Counted from the stretch's first letter, positions 1 to 9,753 are shown. The stretch: 64,000 bases of DNA from Bipolaris cookei (GCA_002286855.1 NRSV01000077.1:1-64000); one strand, 5' to 3'. The notes: generated by a model not told the origin, from the sequence alone. Numbers and translations are program-made.

Positions 1-173
1 TGTGAATTGCCTTATTAGGCGCTTGAGGAGTGATTTCTAACAAAAATTGAATTATTTTGAAGGGTACCATAAAATCACAAAGTTGGTGTTCGGTGTCGCC
101 AGCGCGGAGAAACTGCCAGGATGCACACTGCTCACCTTAAGTCAACTATTTGAGTATGTAGTTTTGATCTTTT

Positions 174-460
174 CTATCTTAGCTTTCTTTCTAGCCCACC
201 GAGCACTCTGCAAACATTAGTCGTCGCGAATAAACAAGGGGGTATTACAGGAGAGTCGATGGATGGCACCGACAGAACGAGCGACAGCATGGTTAACAGC
301 ACGCTTTTTGGCGTCGGAGGGTGATGCACTGGAAGAGCAAGAGCTGCAGGATGGATGCGCATTGCATTTGTCTATTTTTAAGTACATTACGGGCAACCAG
401 AGCATCCGGAAGAAAAGGTGTCCCGTCACACCGTGCGTCCCGGCACGCAGGGATGGACGT
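174..460. mobile_element. Right-terminal piece of a TIR element (M2/DDE1-type end)
   Basis: The segment ends with a terminal repeat read inward from 460 on the minus strand (ACGTCCATCCCTGCGT...), followed by TA at 461-462. This resembles the ends of the MITEs at 9623 and 48543 and of the large transposon ending at 61738. A GAGCGACAGC block lies about 180 bases from the end here and also about 180 bases from the 61738 end. The left end is outside the window or lost. No gene is convincing in 1-460. Confidence 0.35.
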
Positions 461-490
461 TAACTAACCAATTAACTAATTAAATAGTTA

Positions 491-538
491 CTCGCTCCAT
501 GGTGCCTAGTTTGGAAGAACTAGGCACCGTGGGGCGAG
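491..538. repeat. Near-perfect hairpin (21-bp stem, 6-base loop)
   Basis: Arms 491-511 and 518-538 are reverse complements except at two positions, and both of those give G-U wobble pairs in RNA. AT-rich TAATTA and TAACTAA blocks lie on both sides. It could be a small-RNA precursor, a MITE centre or a terminator. No coding frame explains it. Confidence 0.6.
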
Positions 539-975
539 CACAAGAAAGATTGTTGTTAATTAATTAGTTATACAGCTAAAGCTAACTATCACGTGATTTT
601 CTGCTTGCTGACGGGATTTCGGAGCTTAATCACCCCGTAGACGGTCTTAGTTATATAACTATGTGCAGAAGCTGCTCGCTGGGGAAGTACCGACAGGGGT
701 GGCGACCACGAATGAATTAATTCGTTAGTATAGGAGGTGCAATAGAGCTTGATGGAGGCAATTCATAGCGGTGTCATTACTTGTCTCTAGAAAAGGTATC
801 TTTTGAGCACCAGCGCAGATGCAACAACAACATCTTGATTTTTGTAAGGAGAGGTGTCTACACTTATAGAAGAAAACAGAAAATATATGTAACTAATTAG
901 CTATAAGAATAGTAGTTATAGAAACAAAGCGTGAGAAGAAGTGTTAGTTTCTGAGGATGAAGTACCCCTCTTTTC

Positions 976-1015
976 TTGCGGCACGGGCGGATTTGCGTAA
1001 CCCAAGGAGAGACAT
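976..1015 (-). repeat. Isolated 40-bp TIR like that of the NLR transposon
   Basis: Read on the minus strand from 1015 it matches the 40-bp ends at 53889 and 61738, with the strongest identity in the inner half (CCCGTGCCGCAA), and it is bordered by TA at 1016-1017. It points leftward. No partner is visible in the window, so it is a truncated copy or the right end of an element that starts outside. Confidence 0.5.
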
Positions 1016-1035
1016 TACGCAGACAAATTAGATAA

Positions 1036-2022
1036 TCACCTGTGATGCAACGCTGCTGCAGTCTGCTGGATATCAAGAGATTCATCGCCAATCATTGTGG
1101 GTCGCCCAAAGCCTGCTTGAGTAGACAATGCTAGCGGGTCCACTGTCAGGGCAGTGCGAGATTCAAAATTTGGAACCGCAGCGGTCATAGGATCCTGATC
1201 TTTGAGAACAGCCCCACATTGGTCCCGAGGTAAGTCAGTCACAACATCCACGTCAATACACGATGTGTAGTACTCATCCTTCCCATGCAGGGGCTCACGT
1301 TCCTGTTGAGGTGCTGTCGGCCATTGCCACACCCAATACAGGGTATAAGGCTTGCCGACAGTGACATCATCTGGCAGTCTTACGTTCGTCTCGCAGAAAA
1401 GTTCGTGATCTGAGCCTGGCTGTCCAGGGATTGGGTTGGGTGTCTGCAAACGACGAGCTTTGCCCAATACTATACTGTCGTCACTAAGCTGGTAGCACCT
1501 GTCATCATCAAAGTTCTGGGCAGTCAGTAGCCTGCCAGATTGGTCACCACCCTTGCCATCACGTGTCCAATGCATTACATTTTGAAGAGTTTCACCGGGG
1601 CGTGGCTGCTTTGTGCCAAACACGAACACTGTGCCTCCTTTCTCCGGCTTCCCGACAAGATTAAGTCCGCCTCCAGGCATAATTACGTGGCCATTCTCAG
1701 CGTAACGTAAAGCGATCATACTTCCCGGCTTGGTTTGTAAACGCGAGAAACTGCCTGCTTGGTTAGGGACTTGTTGAGACAGATGGCAGAGCAGGTGCGT
1801 TTCGTTGATGAAGGGTGGGCCGCCTGCCGGCGGCAAGAGCCATTTGTTGGCCTCCTGGTCAAATTTGGCGTCAGCAGATTTGTCTACAAACGCCCGCGGA
1901 AAGCCAGAACAAGAAAAATACGAGCCATCGGACGCGATGTTCTTGAGTTCTTCAACATAGGAGTGTGCGTTGGCCGAGTTGGCTGTCAGCAGCAATATTG
2001 TAGCAACCACCTGATACCGCAT
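1036..2022 (-). CDS. Secreted DUF7492-family protein, LPMO-like (N-terminal histidine)
   Basis: Single-exon protein of 328 residues. I start at the ATG at 2022, not at the upstream in-frame ATG at 2121, because only this start gives a clean signal peptide (residues 1-19, ending in SANA). The first mature residue is then His20. A second conserved histidine sits in a Y-x-E-N-G-H motif (His112), and an aromatic YTLYWVWQW strand lies near 237-244. This is the layout of the fungal DUF7492 family and recalls the copper histidine brace of lytic polysaccharide monooxygenases. Family membership is from pattern memory; LPMO activity is inference. It would act extracellularly on cell-wall or plant polysaccharide. 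The C-terminal ~70 residues are low-complexity. The reading frame is intact. Its start region is duplicated at 7181-7315. Confidence 0.75.
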   Translation of the reverse strand: MRYQVVATILLLTANSANAHSYVEELKNIASDGSYFSCSGFPRAFVDKSADAKFDQEANKWLLPPAGGPPFINETHLLCHLSQQVPNQAGSFSRLQTKPGSMIALRYAENGHVIMPGGGLNLVGKPEKGGTVFVFGTKQPRPGETLQNVMHWTRDGKGGDQSGRLLTAQNFDDDRCYQLSDDSIVLGKARRLQTPNPIPGQPGSDHELFCETNVRLPDDVTVGKPYTLYWVWQWPTAPQQEREPLHGKDEYYTSCIDVDVVTDLPRDQCGAVLKDQDPMTAAVPNFESRTALTVDPLALSTQAGFGRPTMIGDESLDIQQTAAALHHR

Positions 2023-2150
2023 GTCGGAGAGCAAGTGATGGAAGCCAAGGGCTGGCTCAGAAAATCGAGCCCTATATGATATGTCTTGAGTCTTCTTGCT
2101 TATGATAGCTTCATTTTGCACGCAGTCAGCGGATTACACAATGTGTGTCG
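2011..2150. repeat. Duplicated 5' end/promoter of the LPMO-like gene (copy 1)
   Basis: About 135 bp covering the start codon and upstream region of the 1036-2022 gene recur at 7181-7315 with few differences. The copy at 7181 keeps an ATG and the codon pattern M-x-Y-Q but runs into a stop after a few codons. Confidence 0.75.
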
Positions 2151-2227
2151 ATGCTTATTAGAACCTCAGATACACAATACGATGATGCAAACAGGGCGAT
2201 GTTTCAGAGCCCCAGGCATGATGCCTA

Positions 2228-2421
2228 CAGTCGCTAGCGATTGCGGCTTCACCCCTGTAGGCATCGTTCCAAAAGTCCAGTCATTAGAAGATCAAGGATT
2301 AACCAATCACACCGATGGTTCTGCTGCTGACTTCTTGTACTAAGCTATATAAGGAAGGTAGGGCTGCTTAAAATCGTTGCGCAGCTGCGTGTAAGGGTGA
2401 AGCCGTAATCGCTAATGACAG
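2228..2421. mobile_element. MITE family 1, copy 1 (194 bp, TA target duplication)
   Basis: The ends are inverted repeats of about 27 bp (CAGTCGCTAGCGATTGCGGC and inverse), flanked by TA at 2226-2227 and 2422-2423. There is no coding capacity. Other full copies lie at 31234-31434, 50814-51001 and 52761-52954, with end fragments near 8005 and 17515. TA duplication and terminal repeats point to mobilisation by a Tc1/mariner-type transposase. Confidence 0.85.
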
Positions 2422-2542
2422 TAGATGAGTACTGGAATATATTTTACTAAAAATGCTTATGATCTTGCGCGAACCAAATATGAGATAGGATCTGTTTCGA
2501 CCGTTTGGAACAAGGTCAAGTCCTGCATTAGGTCTAAAATCT

Positions 2543-3031
2543 ATGCGGCAGGGAAATCTTTTCAATGTGACTGACATGGTGATGGGAGACAATCAAAGCA
2601 GTGTCTTCCATCGCAAGGTAGACACAAAACATTACCGAACACCTAGAAGTCAGCCTCCCTTTGAAAAAGAATTTGCGATCATCGAACACATGATCGCAGA
2701 GTATGCTTCACTAGTTGATAGTGCCCTTAGTATAGGCTGTGTAGATTTGAGATATGAGCGACCACGAGCCGCCCCTGCCGTTCCTAAGAGAGATTCACCA
2801 GACTCTCCGAAGCAACGGGGCGTTATCTTGACGAAAGTATCGACCAAACCTAAGCAAGTTCCGAGAAGCTTCCGCAGACTACATCTGAATATTCAGCATC
2901 CTAGCCGGCCTAGTTATACGTCGCAATCGAACCAGGCAAGTCCAGACTGGGCCTGCCGAACATCTCTGGCCATTGAGGCAGGAACAATCGGAACGGACGA
3001 TGTGTACACGCGTAGTGCAAATTCAACGTAG
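2543..3031 (+). CDS. Hypothetical ORF, 162 aa, no recognisable domain
   Basis: Open frame of 162 codons just right of the MITE. It is rich in Pro, Ser, Arg and Lys and probably disordered. I see no signal peptide, membrane segment or known motif. No homology with other genes in the window was noticed. The region 3032-3365 holds nothing recognisable. It may be a decayed gene or chance. Confidence 0.2.
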   Translation: MRQGNLFNVTDMVMGDNQSSVFHRKVDTKHYRTPRSQPPFEKEFAIIEHMIAEYASLVDSALSIGCVDLRYERPRAAPAVPKRDSPDSPKQRGVILTKVSTKPKQVPRSFRRLHLNIQHPSRPSYTSQSNQASPDWACRTSLAIEAGTIGTDDVYTRSANST

Positions 3032-3365
3032 AACCAAAAAAGTAAGTACTTCAACTACAAAAAGTAAGGCTTACGTTCAAACACCAGGGACCCAAGAGTG
3101 TGCTTCGGCCATCAAGTACGCGTCTCCCATTACCGCTAAGTTATCGCCACTGATCATTGTGGAGAACCAGAACCTCTTCTTGAGCTGGTTTCTTACTAAG
3201 ATATCTACACTGTCTCAGTCAACGGCTTTACCTTAATAGTGGTAGCTTCGAACAGCAAGATCGCATCTTTTTACCGGAGCCTATTACTACCAGCTAACTA
3301 CTTAGTTACGTACGGTAATAGTTAAAAGTCTAGATAATTCGACTTACAAGCTTAATAGGTACTAA

Positions 3366-4200
3366 GTGGCAAGCGTAGTATTGTATAACATAGGCTTAGA
3401 TGTTGGTATAGTAATACGCTCTACTGTGTGTGGCGCCAGCCAAGCAGAAGAGTGGAGAAAGTATAGGGAAACAGCAAGAGAGAAGAAGACTAGCTACGGA
3501 GCTATCTTTGATCTAAAGCTTAAAAACCAACTAGCAATCCCAAGAGGCACGAAAAGAGACATTTCAAGCTCTTTCTACTCTCTTAAGATAGGACATGGAT
3601 ACTTTAACTCCTACCTAAAGAGAGTAAAGAGAAGAGAATGCGAGCTTTGCAGATGCGGGAGACCACAAACAGCAGAGCATTTACTTCTATACTGCGGCTT
3701 CTACAGCGCAGAAAGAAACCAGCTTAAAAAGACTCTAGACCAGAAAGTACTTAAACTCCCACTTCTACTCCATACTGCGAGCGGTATAGAAGCTACTTTG
3801 GCTTTTATCACTAGCACAAGGATAGGAACAAGAAAGTGGCACCTTGGCCAAGAAGGCTAGAAAGAAGAAAAACAAGAAAAACAACAAGAAAAGAAGAGAA
3901 AGAAGAAAAATAAAAAGAAGAATAAAAGTTGATTTTATTAGCACTATTTCCTACCTCCTAAGAGAGCCCGCTGAAAGGTAGCCTAGCTCCCCTACATCTC
4001 TCCCTGTTACCAAACTGCTCTTTAGCACTAGGCATCTACAAAGCTAGTTAAAGCTTAGCTAGACAAAGGCCGAAGCACCATAGTCACGCAATATAGCACA
4101 ACGTACCAAATTATAACTAGTTAAATAGAACGGCCTCTGGCCAAAGTCCTACATAGCCAACGGCTGATACAGGACTATAATGGAATTATAATAATAAGTG
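3366..4200 (+). pseudogene. 5'-truncated Tad-type LINE, 3' end of ORF2
   Basis: Codons 3366-3860 encode the last part of a LINE ORF2: a segment LKIGHGYFNSYLKR followed by a C-x-C-x(7)-H-x(4)-C zinc knuckle (RCGRPQTAEHLLLYC), as seen after the RNase H domain in fungal Tad-like elements. The stop at 3860 is followed by an A/G-rich 3' UTR and a tail ending near 4200 with TAATGGAATTATAATAATAA, typical of (TAA)n LINE tails. The sequence is a different family from the LINE at 28.5 kb. Everything upstream of the knuckle region is missing, as expected from 5' truncation. Confidence 0.7.
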
Positions 4201-4733
4201 TGTCTGGCCTTTACTATCACAAGCTAATACCAACGCTAGAACCACTCCACCTTGCCCGCCAATATATTATTGACTCTTACTCCATCATATTATATCGCTT
4301 ACTTGTATTTTGTCGCTGCCCCTACTCAGGTATTCGGTTCGGGAATGCCCCCCCATTCTAAAACTAAACTATATTAGGCTTAGCGTTAGGGCTCTGCAGA
4401 ATCATGGGAGAGCTTGATAAGAGCCAGAGTCATTCTAGAAACTCATGCGTATCGAACAAGCTACTTCTTGTCGTGCTGCGATATAGATGGCGCAATTTAT
4501 TCAATAGCGTATGCTGGAGGGTTGGTGTTCATAAATGTATTCGGATCGTTGTTTGCATTCGTTGACGAGAACACTACGAATCCTTATAGATTTATCGCTA
4601 TAGTCTTACCTGATGGTGGCAAATTGGCGGGACCTAGCAAGCTGGCGGCAGTCACGATTAACTAGAGCGAGGCGTCCTACAACTTTATCGTCAACTAGTT
4701 TGATTAGTTACGTGCCATACGAGCTCAATAACG
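4201..4733. other. Intergenic stretch, no supported gene
   Basis: Between the LINE tail and the Pot2-like element. An 83-codon frame at 4414-4665 has no recognisable motif and is probably chance or an old relic. Confidence 0.4.
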
Positions 4734-4735
4734 TA

Positions 4736-6586
4736 ATTTACAAGCGAGTCGCGCATACAAGCGAGTCGCGCACCCCACTAAAACTACGCGCCTCTATAAG
4801 CATGTAGCTCTACCATCATACTACTACTCTAATATATATTGATACAGTAGATTAAGCAGTATCTATAGTATCTTTCTTACATGTACGCGCATTATGGCTA
4901 GTCTCCCTGCACCTGCTATAGCGCGCTAGAGCCTGGCGGCTGATACCTGATCGCTCTCCTCCTTGACGCTCTTTATGAGCAATCTGCTGATCAGCCTCAC
5001 GCTGAGTAAGTAGATCCTCTCCAGCTCCCTTTGTAAGCACTCCATGCTTCTGTATCCGCTTCTTCCTATGCTGCCTACGCTTTGTTGCTGCCTCATTAGC
5101 CCTCTCAAGGCTGGTGATCCGATCGCGCATTAGCTCAGCTGAGAGCATCATTACTTCAGCCCCCTTCTTAAGCTGGTTAATAGCCTTAATAATTGAAGCT
5201 GGCGAAGAGCTCTTATGCTGCTGAACGCGATTACGTATTAACGTTGACTGAGCTTCGAGCTTATGTACGTTGCTTGGTGTATGGGCCTCCTAGAGAGCCT
5301 CTGCGATAGCTGCTGGAGGAGTAGGCGTACGTAGCGGTAGCTGCACGTCTAGCTTTGAAAGAACAGTATCTGCTTGGAGAGGTACAAGGCCTGCGCCACG
5401 GAAGGCAGAGTAGATATTGGCTGAGGTAAACGCTCGGTCAAAGGCTGCCTTGAACGCTGGCAGAAACTCGAGCTTAGTGATGTGGTTGATATGGCTGCGT
5501 ATCAAGCTCTCTACCTCATAGCTATAGGCGTGCTTTAGTGGCGAGAAGCAGCCAATATCAAGAGGCTGAAGTAGGTGAGATGAGTGTGGCGGCATACAGA
5601 GCGTGTGAATATTATTCTCCTTGCAGAGCTCTTGAAACGCAAGAGTCTCATGGCTATCATGGCTATTAAGGATAAGTAGGCGGCGCGCGCCTATAACACG
5701 AGTCTTTGTATAGGCGTCAAAGTGCTTTAACCAGGCAACGCCTATCTCGTTGTTCGTCCAGCCATTATCGCTAACTGCGATTGCCCAGTCGCGTGGGATC
5801 TCTGCCTCCTCATACCAGGCCGATAGGTGATACTGGCCAGTAAAGATTAGGAATGGTGGCACTGCCCAGCCTGCTGCGTTAATCGCTGCGATCAGCGTTA
5901 CCCACTCGCGATTGCCTGGCTGAAGAGCTTTTGGCCGGCTTCGCCTTTCTGAGGCTGTAACAACAAGCTGGGTTGTGATCTTGCCCATTGCAAAGCCAGC
6001 TTCATCAAAGTTGTAGACATCCTCGTCACAGATGCCATACTTGGCCTTTGTCTGCTCTACAAGCTCAAACCAGCTTTTAATTAAAGCTAGATCTTCGCAA
6101 AGAGCTCTCTGCCTATCGTACGCGCGATTAAAACGAGTAGTAAGAGAGCTTGTACGCTTGACAAAATTGCGTGGCCAGTGGACACCGACCTAGCTAGCGC
6201 CGCGCGCAGCCAACAGCTTGTCAGCCATATTGCGCACAGCAGCGTAGGTAGGCGCGAATCCACGCTGATCTAGATCAAGGATATGACTGACTATCACCTC
6301 CTCTTCTAGCTTGGTAAGCTTCGTTGAATTAGGCTGGCAATCGCGTCGGGCAGGCCTGCCAGCGCGTCGGTCACGCAGGGTAGATTCAGGAACTTGATAT
6401 ATAGTAGCAGCGCCTCGATTAGTCTGAATTTGATTTTCTTTGATAGCTGATATAGCAAGCTGGATATCTGCTTCCTGTAAAGGTAACTGAGTCGTGTTGC
6501 GTTGAGCCATAGCACGTTGTAGTAAGAGAGGTGGGCAAACTTGGTGGGGTGCGCGACTCGCTTGTATGCGCGACTCGCTTGTAAAC
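4736..6586 (-). mobile_element. Pot2/Fot1-like DNA transposon, 1851 bp, complete but dead
   Basis: TA duplications (4734-4735 and 6587-6588) flank 43-bp terminal inverted repeats that differ only at the first base. Each repeat contains an internal tandem repeat of ACAAGCGAGTCGCGCA. Length, repeat length and internal direct repeat all match what is known of the Magnaporthe Pot2 element (about 1.86 kb). One transposase frame fills the interior on the minus strand. Confidence 0.95.
4852..6510 (-). pseudogene. Pot2-like DDE1 transposase, two in-frame TAG stops
   Basis: One continuous frame of 552 codons, the family's usual length, is broken only by TAG at 6190-6192 (codon 107) and TAG at 5290-5292 (codon 407). 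The first catalytic Asp is present in NFDEAGF (about residue 169) and the third in HSSHLLQPLD (about 318). The second, normally in ILDGHGSH, reads ILNSHDSH, so Asp is replaced by Asn (about 282). A C-x2-C-type knuckle (RCRETSHNARTC) sits at the C-terminus. Two TAG codons plus a GAC-to-AAC-type change fit RIP or deamination decay. It could be supplied in trans by active copies elsewhere but cannot encode a working enzyme itself. Confidence 0.92.
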
Positions 6587-6588
6587 TA

Positions 6589-7180
6589 CGTTAGGTAGTT
6601 AAGCGAGATATGAAGAAGTTTGAAGAGAAAGGCTGGCCTTCATTAATGCGATCAAAAAGAGCGGGAACGGTTCCATGATTACTTTGCCGAAATCATCTTT
6701 CGTGTCTGAGAAGGATGGCATCATCAAGTGAAGAAAACCACTATGCTGAGACGATGACATGACGGCTCTATGAAGCTTCTGCGCACAATCACGAATCGGA
6801 CCCTGTTCGTGAGGGTTGCGTGGAGGTAGGTACATACGTTATTAGGGTTCTAACTATGCGACAACTGTAGTGTGAGATATTTGATGGAAGATTGATGTTC
6901 GCTGATGTGGCCTGCGCCCCAGAGTACGTATGTACGTGGTTACCGTTTTCCCTACAAAAAGTGATGTGATGACGATTACCTTACAGCTTATGCTACGTAA
7001 CTAGCTTATTGCGGTTTAGTGCATTCAAAGCCATATTACTTAGATATATGCTGAGCTCTTCAAGACATACTAGTTCTTTCCCTGTAGTTAATCGATGTAT
7101 CTTTTGTCCGTAGAAACAAGCGACCTTCCCAGGAAGGATCGAAAACTTGAGAATATAAAAGAAGTTATACAACCGCCTGA
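6589..7180. repeat. Mosaic of dispersed repeats, no gene
   Basis: 6962-7015 resembles the upstream region of the ankyrin genes at 11.9 kb and 62.15 kb (TTACAGCTTATGC...GCTTATTGC). 7095-7165 is the inverse of 62275-62350 (shared TTCTTTTATATTCTCAA and CCTTCCTGGGAAG). The minus-strand frame at 6599-6835 has no motif. This appears to be a scrambled relic of an ankyrin-gene promoter region. Confidence 0.5.
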
Positions 7181-7315
7181 TACTGCATATTGGAGAGCAA
7201 GTGATGGAAGCCAAGGGCTGGCTCAGAAAAGCGAGCCCTATATGATATGTCTTTAATCTTCTTGCTTATGATAGCTTTATCTTGCACGCGGTCAGCGGAT
7301 TACACAATGCGTTGC
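7181..7315. repeat. Duplicated LPMO-gene 5' end (copy 2)
   Basis: Near-identical to 2011-2150 (promoter plus start codon of the DUF7492 gene). The duplicated gene start is cut off by a LINE fragment on its promoter side and by other sequence on its coding side, so no gene remains. Confidence 0.75.
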
Positions 7316-7891
7316 GCTGTCGAAAGTGGACGACACAGCGGACAGAAATGCTGCAGTGCACGCAGATAAGCAGAGGAAACATGTCATTCTACCTAGGCGG
7401 CAAAGCAGCGACAGATGACGCGAAATGGGCGCTAGACATGGACGCGGTGCGAGCGACGATACGATTCGCAATAGCAACACGAAGATTAAATGCAAACTAA
7501 TATCCAACTAACTACTAGGTAAATCGTAGATACTAACATGAACTCATCAGCAGCCTCGTGTAGCCAACAGCAGACAGCGCTTTAGCCGCCGAAGATAGGA
7601 CGTTGAACACTTAGAGAATCTCATGAAGATGCTGACTCTGAGCCAGTCTGCCACTAACAATACTAACCCACGAGCATCTAATAAGGAAGGATAATAAATA
7701 GAGAAGAAGCGTGCCATAATACCATATAAGGGCTCCAAATTAGACAACAGGCTACATAAAGAAGTGAGCTAAAGAAGATAGATGGGCTAAGGAGATCGAG
7801 ACATAGTATAAGGAGTGTAAAGTTAGACTAGCGTTAATAGCCCTTTCGGCTCGGACGCCGGGCGTAAATAAATTGTGTGTGTGTGTGTGTG
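7316..7891 (+). mobile_element. 5'-truncated Tad-like LINE fragment (3' end)
   Basis: Matches the 3' end of the LINE at 28.5-33.0 kb, from about 32483: last codons of ORF2 (intact to the TAA at 7498), the 3' UTR with CCCTTTCGGCTCGG, then TAAATAAATTG and a (GT)n tail at about 7871-7891. Typical dead-on-arrival insertion. Confidence 0.85.
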
Positions 7892-8341
7892 GAGATAAAG
7901 CAAAGTTAGTAAACTCAATGGGATGACAAGGGGCATGACTCGTATTAACGGAAGCTAAGATTAACTAGATCAATTAATGTGTCTTCAAATTGCTTACTGA
8001 TTAGTCTTTAGCAATTGTGGCTTCACTCTTGTATGTACATAGGAGGCCTGTCCCCTAAACCCGGGAGTAAGCCCTAAGTTGTGATCTAAACGTTCACCCT
8101 TCCGTGATCGAAATTCCTTTGTAAAGAAATAATCAATATAAGTACTTAGTTGACATGTACCACTAAGCAACTAGCTTATCCATGTTGTTATCATGATTTC
8201 TATTGATATAAAGTCGGCAACATCACACAGCTTACTATAAAGGCGGATGCACCATATACTAAAGTTTCTATAAGTTATTGGAAAATTCTGGCTCTTGGCT
8301 AGTTATCGACTTAGTTACAATACCTCTGCGCACTTATTATA
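7892..8341. other. Intergenic, MITE-end fragment only
   Basis: A degraded single end of MITE family 1 lies at about 8004-8031. Otherwise this is the presumed promoter region of the 8342 gene. Confidence 0.4.
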
Positions 8342-9466
8342 ATGGGAAGCAGCGACTTAGACAGAGCCAGCTCTCGTCAGTTTCGTAGATCCAAAGAACT
8401 CCGTAAAGGCACGAAAGACCCAAAAGGCCTCATTCCAGGCTTTCATGATCATTCACTTAAGAAAGGAAACATTTCCTTATCTGCGTATGGCAAATACAGG
8501 TATGCACTCGTTATTGACGAGTATTTCTTCGTTATATACAACCCGTACAACGCCAAGGGACCAAGCGAGATACATTATAAGTTAAAATCGAACACATTTA
8601 CCTCAATAACCGCTGACGGAAATCAATTCTTTCTCACTATTTCTGATGGCTCTATACTGCATTGTTTTAAAAAAGAAAATTCCAATGACTACCATTTCAT
8701 TGTATCTGATCGGTATCATATACATGGCTTCATTACTACAAAAGAGACTAAAAAACTTGTGCCAAAAAAGCTCCTTGGCGCCAATGAGAGCTGGCTTGTT
8801 TACCAGAGTACCTGCAATAACCTAGTGTTCCTGACTAGCCTCTCATACGAATGCGACAAGCCAAAATTACTAGAGACGTTTAGACAGAGCTTCGGGAGAG
8901 AAATCGTAGCCTACTCGTTCTGTAATGACACTAGTTTGCTTTGGATTGTAGCTAAATTGGGTCAAGGCTTTTGTCTTTACAAAATCAATCCGAAGGAAAG
9001 GACTAAAGACGAGTTCAAGATTGAGATCCCCGATGAAACTCTCCCCGAACCTACTGTACTAGCAGTATCGAGTCGAGGAGATGTGGCTCTCGAAGATTGC
9101 GGGCATTTTATTATTTACCAGCCAGAGAAAGACGAAGGTATCCCAAGCACGATAACAATTGGTTATAGTTTCTCGAACAATAGTGGAGGCTATGGCTGCT
9201 TTGCTACCTACGGCGGCCATGAGTACTTTATCTTCTCTGGAAAAAAGTATGCGGAGATATGTGTAGCAAAGAAGGAACGCAGAAAATGGCAACATGTATA
9301 CAATACCTTTCTAGAGGATGCAACGGGCTTCAAACTAAATGATGGCCTGAATATAAGCCACCTTGGGGTCAATACAAATGGAAGATTGGTCGTTAAGGTC
9401 GCAGACCATAAGGATCAGGAACAAAAAGACCAAGGGATTTTGATCAGCTCACGATTTCAGACTTGA
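8342..9466 (+). CDS. Orphan protein, 374 aa
   Basis: Intact single-exon gene. The N-terminal ~40 residues are basic (RSKELRKGTKDPKG). The rest alternates short beta-like stretches with aromatic residues and Gly/Asp turns roughly every 40-50 residues, which suggests a beta-propeller-like fold, but I recognise no WD, Kelch or lectin signature. There is no signal peptide or membrane segment, so it is probably cytosolic. It lies just outside the left arm of the inverted duplication and has no second copy. It is unusually well preserved for this region, which argues for function. Confidence 0.6.
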   Translation: MGSSDLDRASSRQFRRSKELRKGTKDPKGLIPGFHDHSLKKGNISLSAYGKYRYALVIDEYFFVIYNPYNAKGPSEIHYKLKSNTFTSITADGNQFFLTISDGSILHCFKKENSNDYHFIVSDRYHIHGFITTKETKKLVPKKLLGANESWLVYQSTCNNLVFLTSLSYECDKPKLLETFRQSFGREIVAYSFCNDTSLLWIVAKLGQGFCLYKINPKERTKDEFKIEIPDETLPEPTVLAVSSRGDVALEDCGHFIIYQPEKDEGIPSTITIGYSFSNNSGGYGCFATYGGHEYFIFSGKKYAEICVAKKERRKWQHVYNTFLEDATGFKLNDGLNISHLGVNTNGRLVVKVADHKDQEQKDQGILISSRFQT

Positions 9467-9622
9467 GCTGCTTTCTAGTCAAGCTAGAGCGTAGAGCTTA
9501 TGATTCACAATATCGTTTGACTAACTATTTAGAAAAGGTTGATGTTTCTGGAGCTTCTGTATTACAGGGGAAAAAAATCTCAATAACCTAACTAGTTAGT
9601 TAACTAACTAACTAACTAACTA
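9467..9622. repeat. TAAC-rich tract at the outer edge of the left arm
   Basis: Tandem TAAC/TAGTTAGT units occupy about 9592-9622 and touch the MITE. The right arm ends in the shorter GGTAACTAGTTAGTT near 48676-48690. Not a telomere repeat (TTAGGG is absent). Confidence 0.6.
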
Positions 9623-9753
9623 ACGTCCATCTCTGCGTCACGAACATTACTATGTGCCGGAAATAACTAATCATTCAGCAAGAGTCGCAGATTCTCGAGG
9701 AGTTGATTTGTCAGTTCGGCACACAGTGCTGCCCTTCACGAAGAGATGCACGT
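9623..9753. mobile_element. MITE family 2, 131 bp (left-arm copy)
   Basis: Inverted ends ACGTCCATCTCTGCGT / ACGTGCATCTCTTCGT, flanked by TA at 9621-9622 and 9754-9755. The mirrored copy is 48543-48673. End sequences resemble those of the DDE1 elements in this window, so one of those transposases may move it. Confidence 0.8.

Noticed and set aside
1759..2079. Plus-strand 106-aa ORF over the LPMO-like gene
   Set aside because: Antisense shadow; the minus frame has a signal peptide and family motifs.
9590..9622. Internal telomere repeat
   Set aside because: The unit is TAAC/GTTA, not TTAGGG, and the tract is only about 30 bases.
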